This document shows, in pieces, positions 9,056-17,270 of a stretch of DNA of 64,000 bases. The DNA lies in assembly GCA_963776935.1 (NCBI GenBank), contig CAVZOP010000001.1, forward strand, positions 558,001 through 622,000, read 5' to 3'. The notes below the pieces were generated by a model, which saw only the letters and a list, made by a program, of their open reading frames with translations, ran no database searches and was not told the DNA's origin. Both the position numbers and the translations under genes were made by a program. This stretch comes from JALOLG01 sp963776935 (GTDB lineage Bacteria > Actinomycetota > Acidimicrobiia > Acidimicrobiales > Ilumatobacteraceae). Each line of letters starts with the position of its first letter. Positions within the stretch are counted from its first letter, which is position 1.

Positions 9056-10478
9056 TCAGGCGCCCCCGTCCGGCGGCAGATCGAGGATCCACGTGTCCTT
9101 GCTGCCGCCGCCCTGCGACGAGTTCACGACGAGCGAACCCTTCGGCAGCGCCACCCGCGTCAGGCCGCCGGCGGTGACATAGCTGCGTTCACCGGTGAGG
9201 ATGAACGGGCGCAGGTCGACGTGGCGCGGCTCGATCGCCCCGCCGACGAGCGTCGGGACCGTCGACAGCGACAGGATCGGCTGGGCGACCCAGTTGCGCG
9301 GGTCGGCCTCGATCGCCTCGATCGCGTCGGCGAGCTCGGTCGCCGTCGCCCGGTTGCCGATCAGGATCCCGTACCCGCCGCTCTCGTTGGCCGGCTTCAC
9401 GACGAGATCACCGATGTTCTGGAACACGAACTGCCGCTCGTCGTCGTACATGCAGCGGTACGTCGGCACGTTCGGGATCAACGGCTCCTCGTCGAGGTAG
9501 TAGCGGATGAAGTCGGGCACCCACGCGTACACGACCTTGTCGTCGGCGACTCCGGCGCCCGGCGCGTTGGCGATCCCGACGTTGCCGGCCTTCCACGCCC
9601 GCATCAGCCCGGGCACCCCGAGCGTCGAGTCCGGACGGAACGCCTCGGGGTCGAGGAACAGGTCGTCGATCCGCCGGTAGATCACGTGCACACGTTCGAG
9701 CCCGGTGATCGTGCGCATGTACACGCACTCGTCGTCGCCGACCACGAGGTCGGCGCCCTCGACCAACTCGGCACCCATCCGCTGGGCGAGGAACGAGTGC
9801 TCGAAGTAGGCGGAGTTGAAGACGCCCGGCGTGAGCACGACGATCTGCGGTTCGGCCACACCGTCCGGGCGCGAGCGACGTCAGCAGCTTGTTGAGCTCG
9901 TCGGTGTAGGCGTCGACGGGACGGATGTTCTGCTGCTGGAACACCTCGGCGAACACCCGCTTGGCGACGGCGCGGTTCTCGAGGACGTAGCTGACACCCG
10001 ACGGCACGCGAAGGTTGTCCTCGAGCACGTACATCTCGCCGTCGTCGTCGCGAACGAGGTCGGACCCCGAGATGTGGGCCCACACCCCGAACTTCGGATG
10101 GACGCCGCGGCACTGCTCCCGGTAGTTCGCCGATCCGGCGAGCAGCTCGACCGGGAACACACCGTCGGCGATGACCCGCTGATCGTTGTAGACGTCGTCG
10201 ATGAAACGGTTGAGGGCGACCAACCGTTGGACGAGGCCACGTTCGACGACGGACCACTCGTCGCCGGAGATGACGCGTGGGATGAGGTCGAACGGCCAGG
10301 CACGGTCGAGGTTGGCGCCGTCGGAGTACACCGTGAACGTGATGCCCATCGTCAGGATCTCGATCTCGGCGACCCGTTGCAGCTCGGTCAGCTCCTCGGG
10401 TCCGAGCCGGTCGAGCATGGACATCAACGCGGCAGCGACGGGACGCGGCTTACCGTCCCGACCGATGAGCTCATCCAT
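9056..10478 (-). CDS. Circularly permuted ATP-grasp protein (frameshifted)
   Basis: The N-terminal half (MDELIGRDGKPRP... to TDELNKLLTSLAP) and the C-terminal half (PQIVVLTPGVFNSAYFEHSFLAQ... to ILDLPPDGGA) lie in different frames. A one-base insertion near 9865-9870 (forward CCGGG run) separates them; removing one base joins them as LAPDGVAEPQIV. The rejoined protein is about 474 residues, normal for the COG2308 family, with the nucleotide/metal-binding segments LEDNLRVPSGVSYVLENRA and VKPANESGGYG. It is the first gene of the ATP-grasp/alpha-E/transglutaminase cluster. Its ATG overlaps the stop of the upstream acyl-CoA dehydrogenase by 8 nt. A frameshift caused by sequencing error is more likely than a dead gene. 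Confidence 0.88.
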
Positions 10479-11754
10479 CCGCCACGAACATAGGCGATGG
10501 ATCCGCTCGATTCGCCCGTCTGGCCTTGGGCTCCTTCGGCAGCCCGAGCACGCGCTCGCCGACGATGTTGCGCTGGATCTGGCTCGTGCCTCCCCAGATC
10601 GTCTCGGACCGTGAGAAGAAGAACGCCGACACCATCGGGCTCACGGGATAGCCGTCGCGCCGGCGATCACGAAGCGCGCCCGGCCACGAACCGACTCGCC
10701 GGGCCGGCGTCGACGAGCATCGAGTCGGCGCCGAACACGTCGAGCGCCAACTCCATCGCCCGCTGGTGCATCTCGGACCAGAACATCTTGTTGCTCGCGC
10801 CGAGGGCGATCGACGCCCGCGTCCTTCGAGCCGTAGAGCGCCGACGTGAGGCTGCGCAGCCCGTTGAACCGCAGGATCTGGATCCGCGTGAAGTAGTGCA
10901 TCAGCCGCTGGCGGATGTGCGGGTCGGCGAGGCGACCGTTCTCGCGGGCCGCGTCGACGAGCAGGCGGTACTCCTCCTCGAACCGCCGGTAGCCGGTGGT
11001 GGCGGACTGCCCGCGCTCGAACGCGAGCGTCGAGTTGGCGACCTTCCAGCCGTTGTTGACGCCGCCGACGACGTTGTCCTTCGGGCACCTGGCGTCGGTG
11101 AAGAACACCTCGCAGAACTCGGCCGTGCCGTCGGGCTGGGTGATGCCGCGCACCTCGATGCCGGGCTGGCGCATGGGCACGAGCAGGTACGAGATGCCCT
11201 TGTGCTTGGGCGCCTCGGGATCGGTGCGGGTCAGCAAGAAGCAGTAGTCGGCGTGATGACCGCCGCGTGGTCCACACCTTCTGACCGTTGATCACCCATT
11301 CGTCGCCGTCGAGCACCGCCGACGTCTTGAGGCTCGCCAGATCGGAGCCGGAATCGGGTTCCGAGAACCCCTGGCACCAGCGCGTCCGCCCCTGCAGGAT
11401 GCCGGGGAGGAACTCCCTCTTCTGCTCCTCCGACCCCCATTGGAGCAGCGTCGGCCCGACCAGGGTGTCGCCGAAGAAGTCACCGCGGATCGGCGCTTTG
11501 GCGCGAGCGAACTCCTCGGCGAGCACGACACCCTGCATCGTGGTGAGCCCCTTGCCGCCGTACTCCTCCGGCCACGTGGCGCAGATCCACCCGCCTTCGA
11601 ACAACTTCGCCGGCCACTCGACGTTGAACCGCTTGCGGGCGGTGTCGCTCAGCTCGAAGCCCGGGTCGAACCAGCCGTCGGGCAAGTTGGCCTCGAGCCA
11701 TTTGCGGATCTCGGCTCGGAAGTCCTCGGTCTCGGGCGGGAACGTCAGATCCAT
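10471..11754 (-). CDS. Acyl-CoA dehydrogenase family protein (three frameshifts)
   Basis: Pieces of one flavoenzyme of about 427 residues lie in three frames. The N-terminal part holds MDLTFPPETEDFRAEIRKWL and the FAD-binding CQGFSEPDSGSDLAS; the middle holds KHKGISYLLVPM and ERGQSATTGYRRFEEEY; the end holds SRSETIWGGTSQIQRNIVGER, the usual C-terminal FAD/substrate motif. One-base insertions are inferred near 11261-11266, 10815-10821 and 10665-10688; removing them restores a continuous protein. It would oxidise an acyl-CoA thioester to the 2,3-enoyl-CoA and pass electrons to the electron transfer flavoprotein (EtfAB at 19.8-21.6 kb). Chain-length specificity is unknown. Confidence 0.85.
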   Translation of the reverse strand: MDLTFPPETEDFRAEIRKWLEANLPDGWFDPGFELSDTARKRFNVEWPAKLFEGGWICATWPEEYGGKGLTTMQGVVLAEEFARAKAPIRGDFFGDTLVGPTLLQWGSEEQKREFLPGILQGRTRWCQGFSEPDSGSDLASLKTSAVLDGDEWVINGQKVWTTRRSSRRLLLLADPHRSRGAQAQGHLVPARAHAPARHRGARHHPARRHGRVLRGVLHRRQVPEGQRRRRRQQRLEGRQLDARVRARAVRHHRLPAVRGGVPPARRRGPRERSPRRPAHPPAADALLHADPDPAVQRAAQPHVGALRLEGRGRRSPSARATRCSGPRCTSGRWSWRSTCSAPTRCSSTPARRVGSWPGALRDRRRDGYPVSPMVSAFFFSRSETIWGGTSQIQRNIVGERVLGLPKEPKARRANRADPSPMFVADG

Positions 11755-11801
11755 GCACCAATCATGCCGCGGCGACTTGACCCACGGGTCAAGTCGCGCG
11801 G

Positions 11802-12973
11802 TCAGGGCGTGAGGACGACCACGTGGTCGCCGTACTGGAGATGGTTCCAGATCGTCACGGCGTCGTCGCCGCGGACCCGGAAGCACCCCGCCGACGAGCC
11901 CCGGCGATCCAGATCCCCCACCGTCGACGGGTCCTGGTTGACGACCTCGTGGAAACCGATCCGGTTGCCGCGCGACGTGCGGTAGAAGGCGACGAAGTGG
12001 TTGAGAACCTCACCGTGGAGCCCGCGGCCGTACCGCTGGCGGGAGAACACGGTTGGCGACGGTCTGACCGGCCGTGTCGCCGTTGACCGTCGACGCCTCG
12101 CCGTGGATCGTGCGCGACGGGAACGTGGCCACCCACCCGGCGCGAGTCGTCGGGGTCAGTGTCCAGTTGGCGACGACGGCGGCGACCGGTGCTCCAATCA
12201 CACCGGTCACGTCGATCTCCCGCGTGCCGTGGTCGTAGAGCTGTGGCACGCTGGACCGGGTGTCGAGCACCCGCCTCGGGACCGCCGCAACGAACAGTCC
12301 CGCGCCGGAGCTCGCCGCCGACGGGCCCGTGAAGTAGCCGACGACGTCGACGATCACGTCGCTCCCGAACGCGACCGTCAACGCCATGCCGCCGGGCGAG
12401 ACGGGGACGATTGCGCCCGCCGCCCGCGTCTGGCCGGCCCCGTCGGCGTTGAGCACCGACGTCGCCGGCGGCGCAGCTCCGGCGGCGGACGCGGCGACGA
12501 AGTCGAAACCGGTCGTCTCGGTCAGCGTGAGGTTCACCGCCAGGGCGAGGGCGTCGGCGGGGACCTCCGCCGGCAACGCGACGGTGATCGGGCGGCCCGG
12601 ATCCGGTGTGCCGGACGTGCGGGTGTCGAGCAGCCGCCGTGCTGCGATCGCGACGTATCGTCCGGCGTGCGACTCGATCGCCGGGACGAACGCTCCAGCC
12701 ACGTCGACCACGACGTGGCTCGGTGACGACACCCAGATCCGCACCGCACCGTCGTCGGAGAGCCGCACCAACGTCGTGTTGGCCCGCTCTGCCCCGGCCG
12801 GTCCCAGTTCGACGTCGACGCATCCGGACGACCGACATCGGCCGGGACCACCGTGGCGAACCCCGATCCCTCGGTCGCCGTGACCGTCACCGTCAACGCC
12901 ACCGCGACGGCGGCCGCCGGGACGGCGGCCGCCGCGACGCTGCAATGGATGATCGTCGAAACCCGTGGATCAT
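11802..12973 (-). CDS. Secreted repeat protein with C-terminal L,D-transpeptidase-like domain (frameshifted)
   Basis: The C-terminal ~85 residues resemble a YkuD L,D-transpeptidase: His in RIGFHEVV, then RRGSSAGCFRV with the presumed catalytic Cys, ending GDHVVVL. Upstream are two or three ~110-residue beta-rich repeats marked by RLLDTR/RVLDTR, a variable NVT/NLT strand and DVVGYFTG. The same repeat occurs in the protein at 38.2-40.1 kb. The ATG at 12973 opens a signal-peptide-like start (MIHGFRRSSIAAS) that needs a one-base deletion near 12952 to join an Ala/Val-rich hydrophobic stretch. Further frame breaks lie near 12800 (deletion) and 12051 (insertion). Likely role: wall-anchored protein or peptidoglycan 3-3 crosslinking. 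N-terminus uncertain. Confidence 0.7.
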
Positions 12974-13063
12974 GAGAGCGCCGCAGCGTACGACGTCGCC
13001 CGTGGCCGGTGCGAGTTCACACGCCGTTTACGACGGGCCAACGTGGCGGAAATCCTGCCGTTC

Positions 13064-13069
13064 TACGGT
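13064..13069 (+). promoter_or_regulatory. Candidate -10 box, leaderless winged-helix gene
   Basis: TACGGT ends exactly 6 nt before the ATG at 13076, placing the start codon at the expected transcription start. Confidence 0.45.
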
Positions 13070-13075
13070 GCGCCC

Positions 13076-13345
13076 ATGGATCGCCCCGCTCCCGCGGCGA
13101 CACCCGACTCCCGGTCGCAGGTCTCTCGCCCCCTCGAGCACCTGACGCCGCAGGAGCGGGCGATCTATTCCGTCCTCGCCGACAACGCCGGACGCGTGCT
13201 CAGCCGGTCCGAGCTGGCCAGAGCGGTGGGCATCGCCGACTTGAGCGAACGCCGCTGTGACTCGCTGATCGTCGGCGTGAGACGCGCCGTCGGCGCCAGC
13301 CGTGTGCGGACCGTCCGCCGGCGCGGCTGGATGTTGGTCGCCTGA
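13076..13345 (+). CDS. Stand-alone OmpR-type winged-helix DNA-binding protein
   Basis: An 89-residue protein that is little more than a transcriptional-regulatory C-terminal (OmpR/PhoB) winged helix: an LTPQERAIYSVLADNAGRVLSRSELA region, a recognition helix region (RRCDSLIVGVRRAVG) and the final wing (VRTVRRRGWMLVA). No receiver domain is attached. The start at 13076 is supported by a TACGGT box 6 nt upstream. It lies directly upstream of amtB-glnB on the same strand, so a role in nitrogen-responsive regulation is possible but is inference. Similar small winged-helix proteins are typical of Acidimicrobiia-like genomes. Confidence 0.75.
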   Translation: MDRPAPAATPDSRSQVSRPLEHLTPQERAIYSVLADNAGRVLSRSELARAVGIADLSERRCDSLIVGVRRAVGASRVRTVRRRGWMLVA

Positions 13346-13432
13346 CGCTGCGGTTCGCCGCGGACACTCGCCATCTGTTGGAAACACTCGGGCGACAGGG
13401 CCGAAATCTGGGTTGTCTACGGTCCGAAAGCC

Positions 13433-14640
13433 ATGGACACAGGTGATACCGCCTGGGTGCTCGCTGCGGCAGCACTCGTGGCCTTCATGACCCCCGGCCT
13501 CGCGTTCTTCTACGGCGGGATGGTCCGCTCGAAGAACGTGCTCGGCATGCTGATGCAGAACATCTTCGCGATGGGCCTCGTCAGCGTGCTGTGGGCCGTG
13601 GTCGGCTTCTCGATCGCCTTCGGCGGGACCAACGGCTGGGTCGGCAACTTCGACTTCGCGTTCCTGTCCAACGTCGACTACGCCAGCGGGACGATCCCGC
13701 CGATGGCGTTCGTGGCGTTCCAGATGATGTTCGCGGTGATCACACCCGCGTTGATCACCGGTGCCACTGCCGACCGGCTGAAGTTCGGGTCGTACGCGTG
13801 CTGTTCATCGCCATCTGGAGCATCGTCGTGTACGCCCCGGCGGCGCGCTGGGTGTTCAACCCGGCGGGGTGGCTGTTCAAGCGCGGCGCCCTCGACTTCG
13901 CGGGTGGCACGGCGATCCACATCAACGCCGGCATCGCCGCCCTCGCCGTCGTCGCCGTGATCGGCAACCGGCGCGGCCACGGTGACGAGGCGATGCCACC
14001 CCACAACCTGCCACTCACGATGATCGGCACCGGGATCCTGTGGTTCGGCTGGTTCGGGTTCAACGCCGGCTCGGCCCTCGGCGCCAACGGCATCGCCGCC
14101 CAAGCCCTCGTGAACACCCACCTCGCGGCCGCCGCCGCGATGCTCGGATGGTTGATCGTCGAGAAGCTGACGACCGGGCACGGCACCACGCTCGGCGCGG
14201 CCTCCGGCGCAGTGGCGGGCCTCGTCGCCATCACACCGTGCGCCGGGTTCGTCGGCGGGGCGTCCCCGCTGATCATCGGGGGAGGCGCCGGCATCGTGTG
14301 CTATCTCGCCCTGCGCATCAAGACCGTGCTCCGGCTCGACGACAGCCTCGACGTGATCGCCGTCCACCTCGTCGGCGGACTGTTCGGCTCGATCGTGCTC
14401 GGCCTGTTCGCCGACGCCTCGGCGACCGGCGTCGGCGCCGACGGGTTGTTCTTCGGCGGCGGCTCCGAGCTCCTCTTCGACCAGGTCGTGGCCAGCGGGG
14501 CGGTCCTCGTGTTCTCGCTCGTCGCCTCGTACATCATCGCCATCGCCATCGAAAAGACGATCGGGATGCGCGTCGAGCCCGACGACGAATACGTTGGTCT
14601 CGACCGGAGCCAACACGCCGAGTCGGCGTACCAGCCCTGA
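13433..14640 (+). CDS. amtB: Ammonium transporter AmtB (frameshifted)
   Basis: A membrane ammonium channel of about 402 residues with 11 predicted transmembrane helices. The N-terminal half carries the family signature TPGLAFFYGGMVRSKNVL; the second half carries DFAGGTAIHINAGIAAL and GFNAGSALGANGIAAQALVNTHLAAA, including the pore histidine regions. A one-base deletion near 13795-13798 shifts the frame after KFGSYA; resumption at VLFIAIWSIVVYAPAARWVF restores normal homology. glnB follows 13 bp downstream, the classic amtB-glnB (glnK) pairing in which the PII protein plugs the channel when nitrogen is plentiful. TACGGT at 13418-13423, 9 nt before the ATG, is a possible -10 box. Confidence 0.92.
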
Positions 14641-14653
14641 AGGGAAATCGCAC

Positions 14654-14993
14654 ATGAAACTGATCACCGCCGTCATCAAGCCGTTCAAGCTCGATGACGT
14701 GAAGGATGCGCTCAAGGCGGCGGGGATCGCCGGCATCACCGTGGGCGAGGTGCGTGGCTTCGGGCGCCAGGGCGGTCACACCGAGACGTACCGCGGGGCC
14801 GAGTACCAGATCGACTTCGTGCCGAAGGTGAGCCTGCAGATCGTCGCCGACGACGCGCGAGGCCGATCTCGTCGTCGACACGATCACCGCGACGGCTGCA
14901 ACCGGCAAGATCGGCGACGGCAAGATCTGGGTCACCGATGTCGAACGGGTCGTCCGGATCCGCACCAGAGAAGAGGGCACCGACGCCCTCTGA
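14654..14993 (+). CDS. glnB: Nitrogen regulatory protein P-II (frameshifted)
   Basis: PII signal-transduction protein of about 112 residues. It begins MKLITAVIKPFKLDDVKDAL and carries the T-loop GRQGGHTETYRGAEYQIDF with Tyr51, the residue uridylylated or adenylylated in this family. The C-terminal signature (TGKIGDGKIWVTDVERVVRIRTREEG) lies in another frame; one extra base near 14855-14858 (DDAR versus DDAEADLVV) accounts for the break. PII binds ATP, ADP and 2-oxoglutarate and blocks AmtB. The gene follows amtB at 13 bp and a GAAGGGAAAT-like ribosome site is visible. The TGA at 14991 is 13 bp before the next gene. Confidence 0.92.
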
Positions 14994-14994
14994 G

Positions 14995-15000
14995 TAGGTT
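14995..15000 (+). promoter_or_regulatory. Candidate -10 box, leaderless F420-type oxidoreductase gene
   Basis: TAGGTT overlaps the region just after the glnB stop and ends exactly 6 nt before the ATG at 15007. The downstream gene may therefore have its own leaderless transcript besides amtB-glnB read-through. Confidence 0.45.
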
Positions 15001-15006
15001 GGTCCG

Positions 15007-16167
15007 ATGACCACCACCGAGGCCGCCCCGGCGACGCGCTGGACGGCGCAGTGGAAGGAGCTGTACGAGGAGGTCATCACGACCGGCCTGTGCACCGGTT
15101 GTGCCGGCTGCGTCGTCACGTGTCCACATGACGTGATCGGTTACGAGCACGAGGAGGGCAAGTACATCCCCTTCCACCTCGAGGAAGAGCTCGGGCTCGA
15201 CAACTGCATCCACGGCGAGAAGGGCTGCACCACGTGCACGCGGGCGTGCCCCCGGTTCAGGAACTGGGAACCGGCCGCCGACCTGCACCTGTTCGGCCGC
15301 CAACGGGAGCCGGACGAGATGTACGGGATCTGGCGCCAGCTGTTGCTGACGCGGGCCAGCGACGACATGGTCCATCGGATGGGGCAGGACGGCGGGCTGG
15401 TGTCGGCGATGTTGATCTGGCTCCGCGACAACGACTACATCGACGCCGCGCTCGTGTCGGGGGTCGAGGACGACGACGCGTGGAAGGCCAAGCCGGTTGT
15501 CGTATCGACCACCGACGAGATCCTCGCCACGGCGGGGAGCCGCTACACCTACTGCGCCAACCCGCTCGCCGTCCGCGACGCCAAGGGGCTCGGCCACGAC
15601 CGGCTGGCGCTGGTGGGGATGGGATGCCAGACCTCGGCGCTGCCGGTGATGTGGGACCGCAAGGCGGGCAAGGTGGCGCGGCCGTTCCTGTTCAACATCG
15701 GCCTGCTCTGTTCCAAGACGTTCGACGACGCGATCTTCACCGAGCTGTTCGAGGCCAAGTACGGGCTGAAGAAGTCCGAGATGTTGAAGATGAACATCAA
15801 GGGCGTGTTCCAGATCTGGATGCGCGACGGTTCGTACCACGAGGTCGACCTCAAGGAGTGCCACGGCTGGACCCGCACCGGGTGCCTGCACTGCCCCGAC
15901 TTCGCGGCCGAGCACTCCGACGTGGCGACCGGCGGCATCGGCGAGGACAACGACTGGACCCTCACGATCGTGCGCACCGAGCTCGGCGAGGAGGTCATCA
16001 ACCGGATGATCGCCGACGGCTCGATCATCTCCCGGCCGGCCCAGACCGACGAGAAGGCGATGAAGCTGCTGCGCCTGCTGTCGATCGTCAGCCGCCGCCG
16101 CTGGCCCGAGTTCGCCGACGCCGCCCCCGCCATCGGAGTCCCGCCCCCCAAGAAGAAAACCCCGTAG
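15007..16167 (+). CDS. Coenzyme F420 hydrogenase/dehydrogenase beta-subunit family protein
   Basis: A 386-residue FrhB-family protein. Two ferredoxin-like cysteine clusters near the N-terminus (Cys29, 32, 35, 39 in GLCTGCAGCVVTC; Cys67, 74, 77, 81) should hold [4Fe-4S] centres. The FrhB domains follow, with a conserved QDGGLVSAMLIWLRDNDYID region and later cysteines in LKECHGWTRTGCLHCPDF. Members use a flavin plus Fe-S clusters to move electrons between F420 and another carrier; the substrate here is unknown. It follows glnB closely but has its own candidate promoter. A tandem hairpin repeat lies just downstream. The Lys-rich end (PPPKKKTP) is unremarkable. Confidence 0.87.
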   Translation: MTTTEAAPATRWTAQWKELYEEVITTGLCTGCAGCVVTCPHDVIGYEHEEGKYIPFHLEEELGLDNCIHGEKGCTTCTRACPRFRNWEPAADLHLFGRQREPDEMYGIWRQLLLTRASDDMVHRMGQDGGLVSAMLIWLRDNDYIDAALVSGVEDDDAWKAKPVVVSTTDEILATAGSRYTYCANPLAVRDAKGLGHDRLALVGMGCQTSALPVMWDRKAGKVARPFLFNIGLLCSKTFDDAIFTELFEAKYGLKKSEMLKMNIKGVFQIWMRDGSYHEVDLKECHGWTRTGCLHCPDFAAEHSDVATGGIGEDNDWTLTIVRTELGEEVINRMIADGSIISRPAQTDEKAMKLLRLLSIVSRRRWPEFADAAPAIGVPPPKKKTP

Positions 16168-16177
16168 GCCGAAAGGT

Positions 16178-16329
16178 CCCGTCGTTCTGAGGCGAACACC
16201 CGGTTCGGCGGGCGGCGGCGTCAGCCGCTTCGCCCGCCGGTCATCAGGAACGGATCGCGTAACCCGTCGTTCTGAGGCGAACACCCGGGTCGGCGGGCGG
16301 CGGCGTCAGCCGCTTCGCCCGCCGGTCAT
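16178..16329. repeat. Tandem 67-bp hairpin repeat between convergent genes
   Basis: Two copies of a 67-bp unit, 16178-16244 and 16263-16329, start 85 bp apart and differ at one visible base. Each holds a long GC-rich stem (copy 1 arms 16206-16219 and 16224-16239; loop GTCA; a TT bulge in the right arm), repeated 85 bp downstream. The right copy runs into the stop codon of the convergent lipoprotein gene (16326-16328). There is no T-tract, but the position between convergent genes suggests a bidirectional terminator; a repetitive intergenic element is the alternative. Confidence 0.8.
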
Positions 16330-16613
16330 GAGGACGTGTTGCAGGACTCGAGGTCGGCTTCGAAGGCGTCGAGCGCTTCTTGGGCGGCGGGGTCCGGCGG
16401 GTCTTCGGCGGCGCCCTTGGCGAAGTCCTCGAGCGTGTCCTGGTCGTAGCCCTCGACCTTCACGCGCATGCACTCCTTGACGCTCTCGCTGACGGGGAGC
16501 GTCTCGATCACGTCGAGCGCCACGCGGCGCGCGCTCGGCGTCGAGTTGCAGGCGGTGAGACCACCGATCGCGGCGAGCACGATGAGTACGGAGCGGAACG
16601 GACGAGCATTCAC
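16326..16613 (-). CDS. Small lipoprotein of unknown function
   Basis: A 95-residue protein with a lipoprotein signal: basic start (MNARPFRS), hydrophobic core (VLIVLAAIGG) and lipobox LTAC with the lipidated Cys at residue 22. The mature part is short, acidic and contains two more cysteines (KECM and ESCN), which may form a disulfide outside the cell. No family recognised. The start is a GTG at 16613 directly behind a 14-bp palindrome. The stop codon lies inside the tandem hairpin repeat. Confidence 0.7.
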   Translation of the reverse strand: MNARPFRSVLIVLAAIGGLTACNSTPSARRVALDVIETLPVSESVKECMRVKVEGYDQDTLEDFAKGAAEDPPDPAAQEALDAFEADLESCNTSS

Positions 16614-16627
16614 AGCCTCGTGAGGCT
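16614..16627. promoter_or_regulatory. Palindrome abutting the lipoprotein start codon
   Basis: AGCCTCGTGAGGCT has perfect 6-bp arms around a 2-bp centre and ends one base before the GTG start of the minus-strand lipoprotein. On that strand it overlaps a TAGCCT hexamer. It could be an operator or a small hairpin controlling translation. Confidence 0.35.
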
Positions 16628-16686
16628 AACGCCGGAGGCGGGGATTGCGCGTCGGCCGGATTCCGGGAAGCTGGTGAGCGATCCCC

Positions 16687-16692
16687 TACGGT
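16687..16692 (+). promoter_or_regulatory. Candidate -10 box of the flavin reductase gene
   Basis: TACGGT lies 8 nt before the GTG at 16701 and supports that start over the upstream in-frame GTG at 16674. Confidence 0.35.
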
Positions 16693-16700
16693 CGGCGGTC

Positions 16701-17270
16701 GTGACCCAGTTCACATCGAGCGCGTCCGTCCTCGCCGTGTCCGGCAGCTTGCGTGCCGGGTCCGCCAACACCGGCCTGGTTCGGATGGCCGAGCGCTTGG
16801 CTCCCGACGGCCTGGCCGTGACGGTGCGGGACGGCATCGACCTGTTGCCGTACTACAACGCCGACCTCGACACACCGGAGACGCTGCCCGCCGTGTGCGC
16901 GGCGTGGCGGGACGATGTCAGTGCCGCCGACGCCCTGTTCCTCGCCGTCCCCGAGTACAACTACGGGCCGAGCGGCGTGATCAAGAACGCGATCGACTGG
17001 CTCACCCGCCCGCTCGGCCAGCACGCCATCCGGGGCAAGGTGATCGCGGTCGTGACGTCCGCCGGTCGCGGCGGCGGGATCCACGTGCAACCGCCGCTGG
17101 TCGAGATCCTCGGGCTGCTCGGCAACACGATGGTGACGGAGCCGCCGATCATGGTCCCGACCGGGAACGACCGCATCGCGTCGGACGGCACGACGACCGA
17201 TCCCGAGATCGAGGCGTTGGTGCGGGCCCGCCTCGACGGGATCGTCGCCGCTCTCAGTGAGCGGAGCTGA
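16701..17270 (+). CDS. NADPH-dependent FMN reductase family protein
   Basis: A 189-residue flavodoxin-fold protein. The FMN phosphate loop SGSLRAGSANT lies at about 15-25, and the conserved PEYNYGPSGVIKNAIDWL (about 92-109) is the signature of NAD(P)H-dependent FMN/azo/quinone reductases. It would reduce FMN, quinones or chromate-like acceptors using NADPH. The GTG at 16701 is favoured by a TACGGT box 8 nt upstream; GTG at 16674 is the alternative. The 3' end overlaps the convergent uracil-DNA glycosylase gene by 17 bp, so the two transcripts would be antisense there. Confidence 0.9.
   Translation: MTQFTSSASVLAVSGSLRAGSANTGLVRMAERLAPDGLAVTVRDGIDLLPYYNADLDTPETLPAVCAAWRDDVSAADALFLAVPEYNYGPSGVIKNAIDWLTRPLGQHAIRGKVIAVVTSAGRGGGIHVQPPLVEILGLLGNTMVTEPPIMVPTGNDRIASDGTTTDPEIEALVRARLDGIVAALSERS

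Noticed and set aside
10471..14993. Programmed ribosomal frameshifting as an explanation for the broken genes
   Set aside because: The sites share no slippery heptamer or structure and affect unrelated housekeeping and accessory genes; indel errors fit better.
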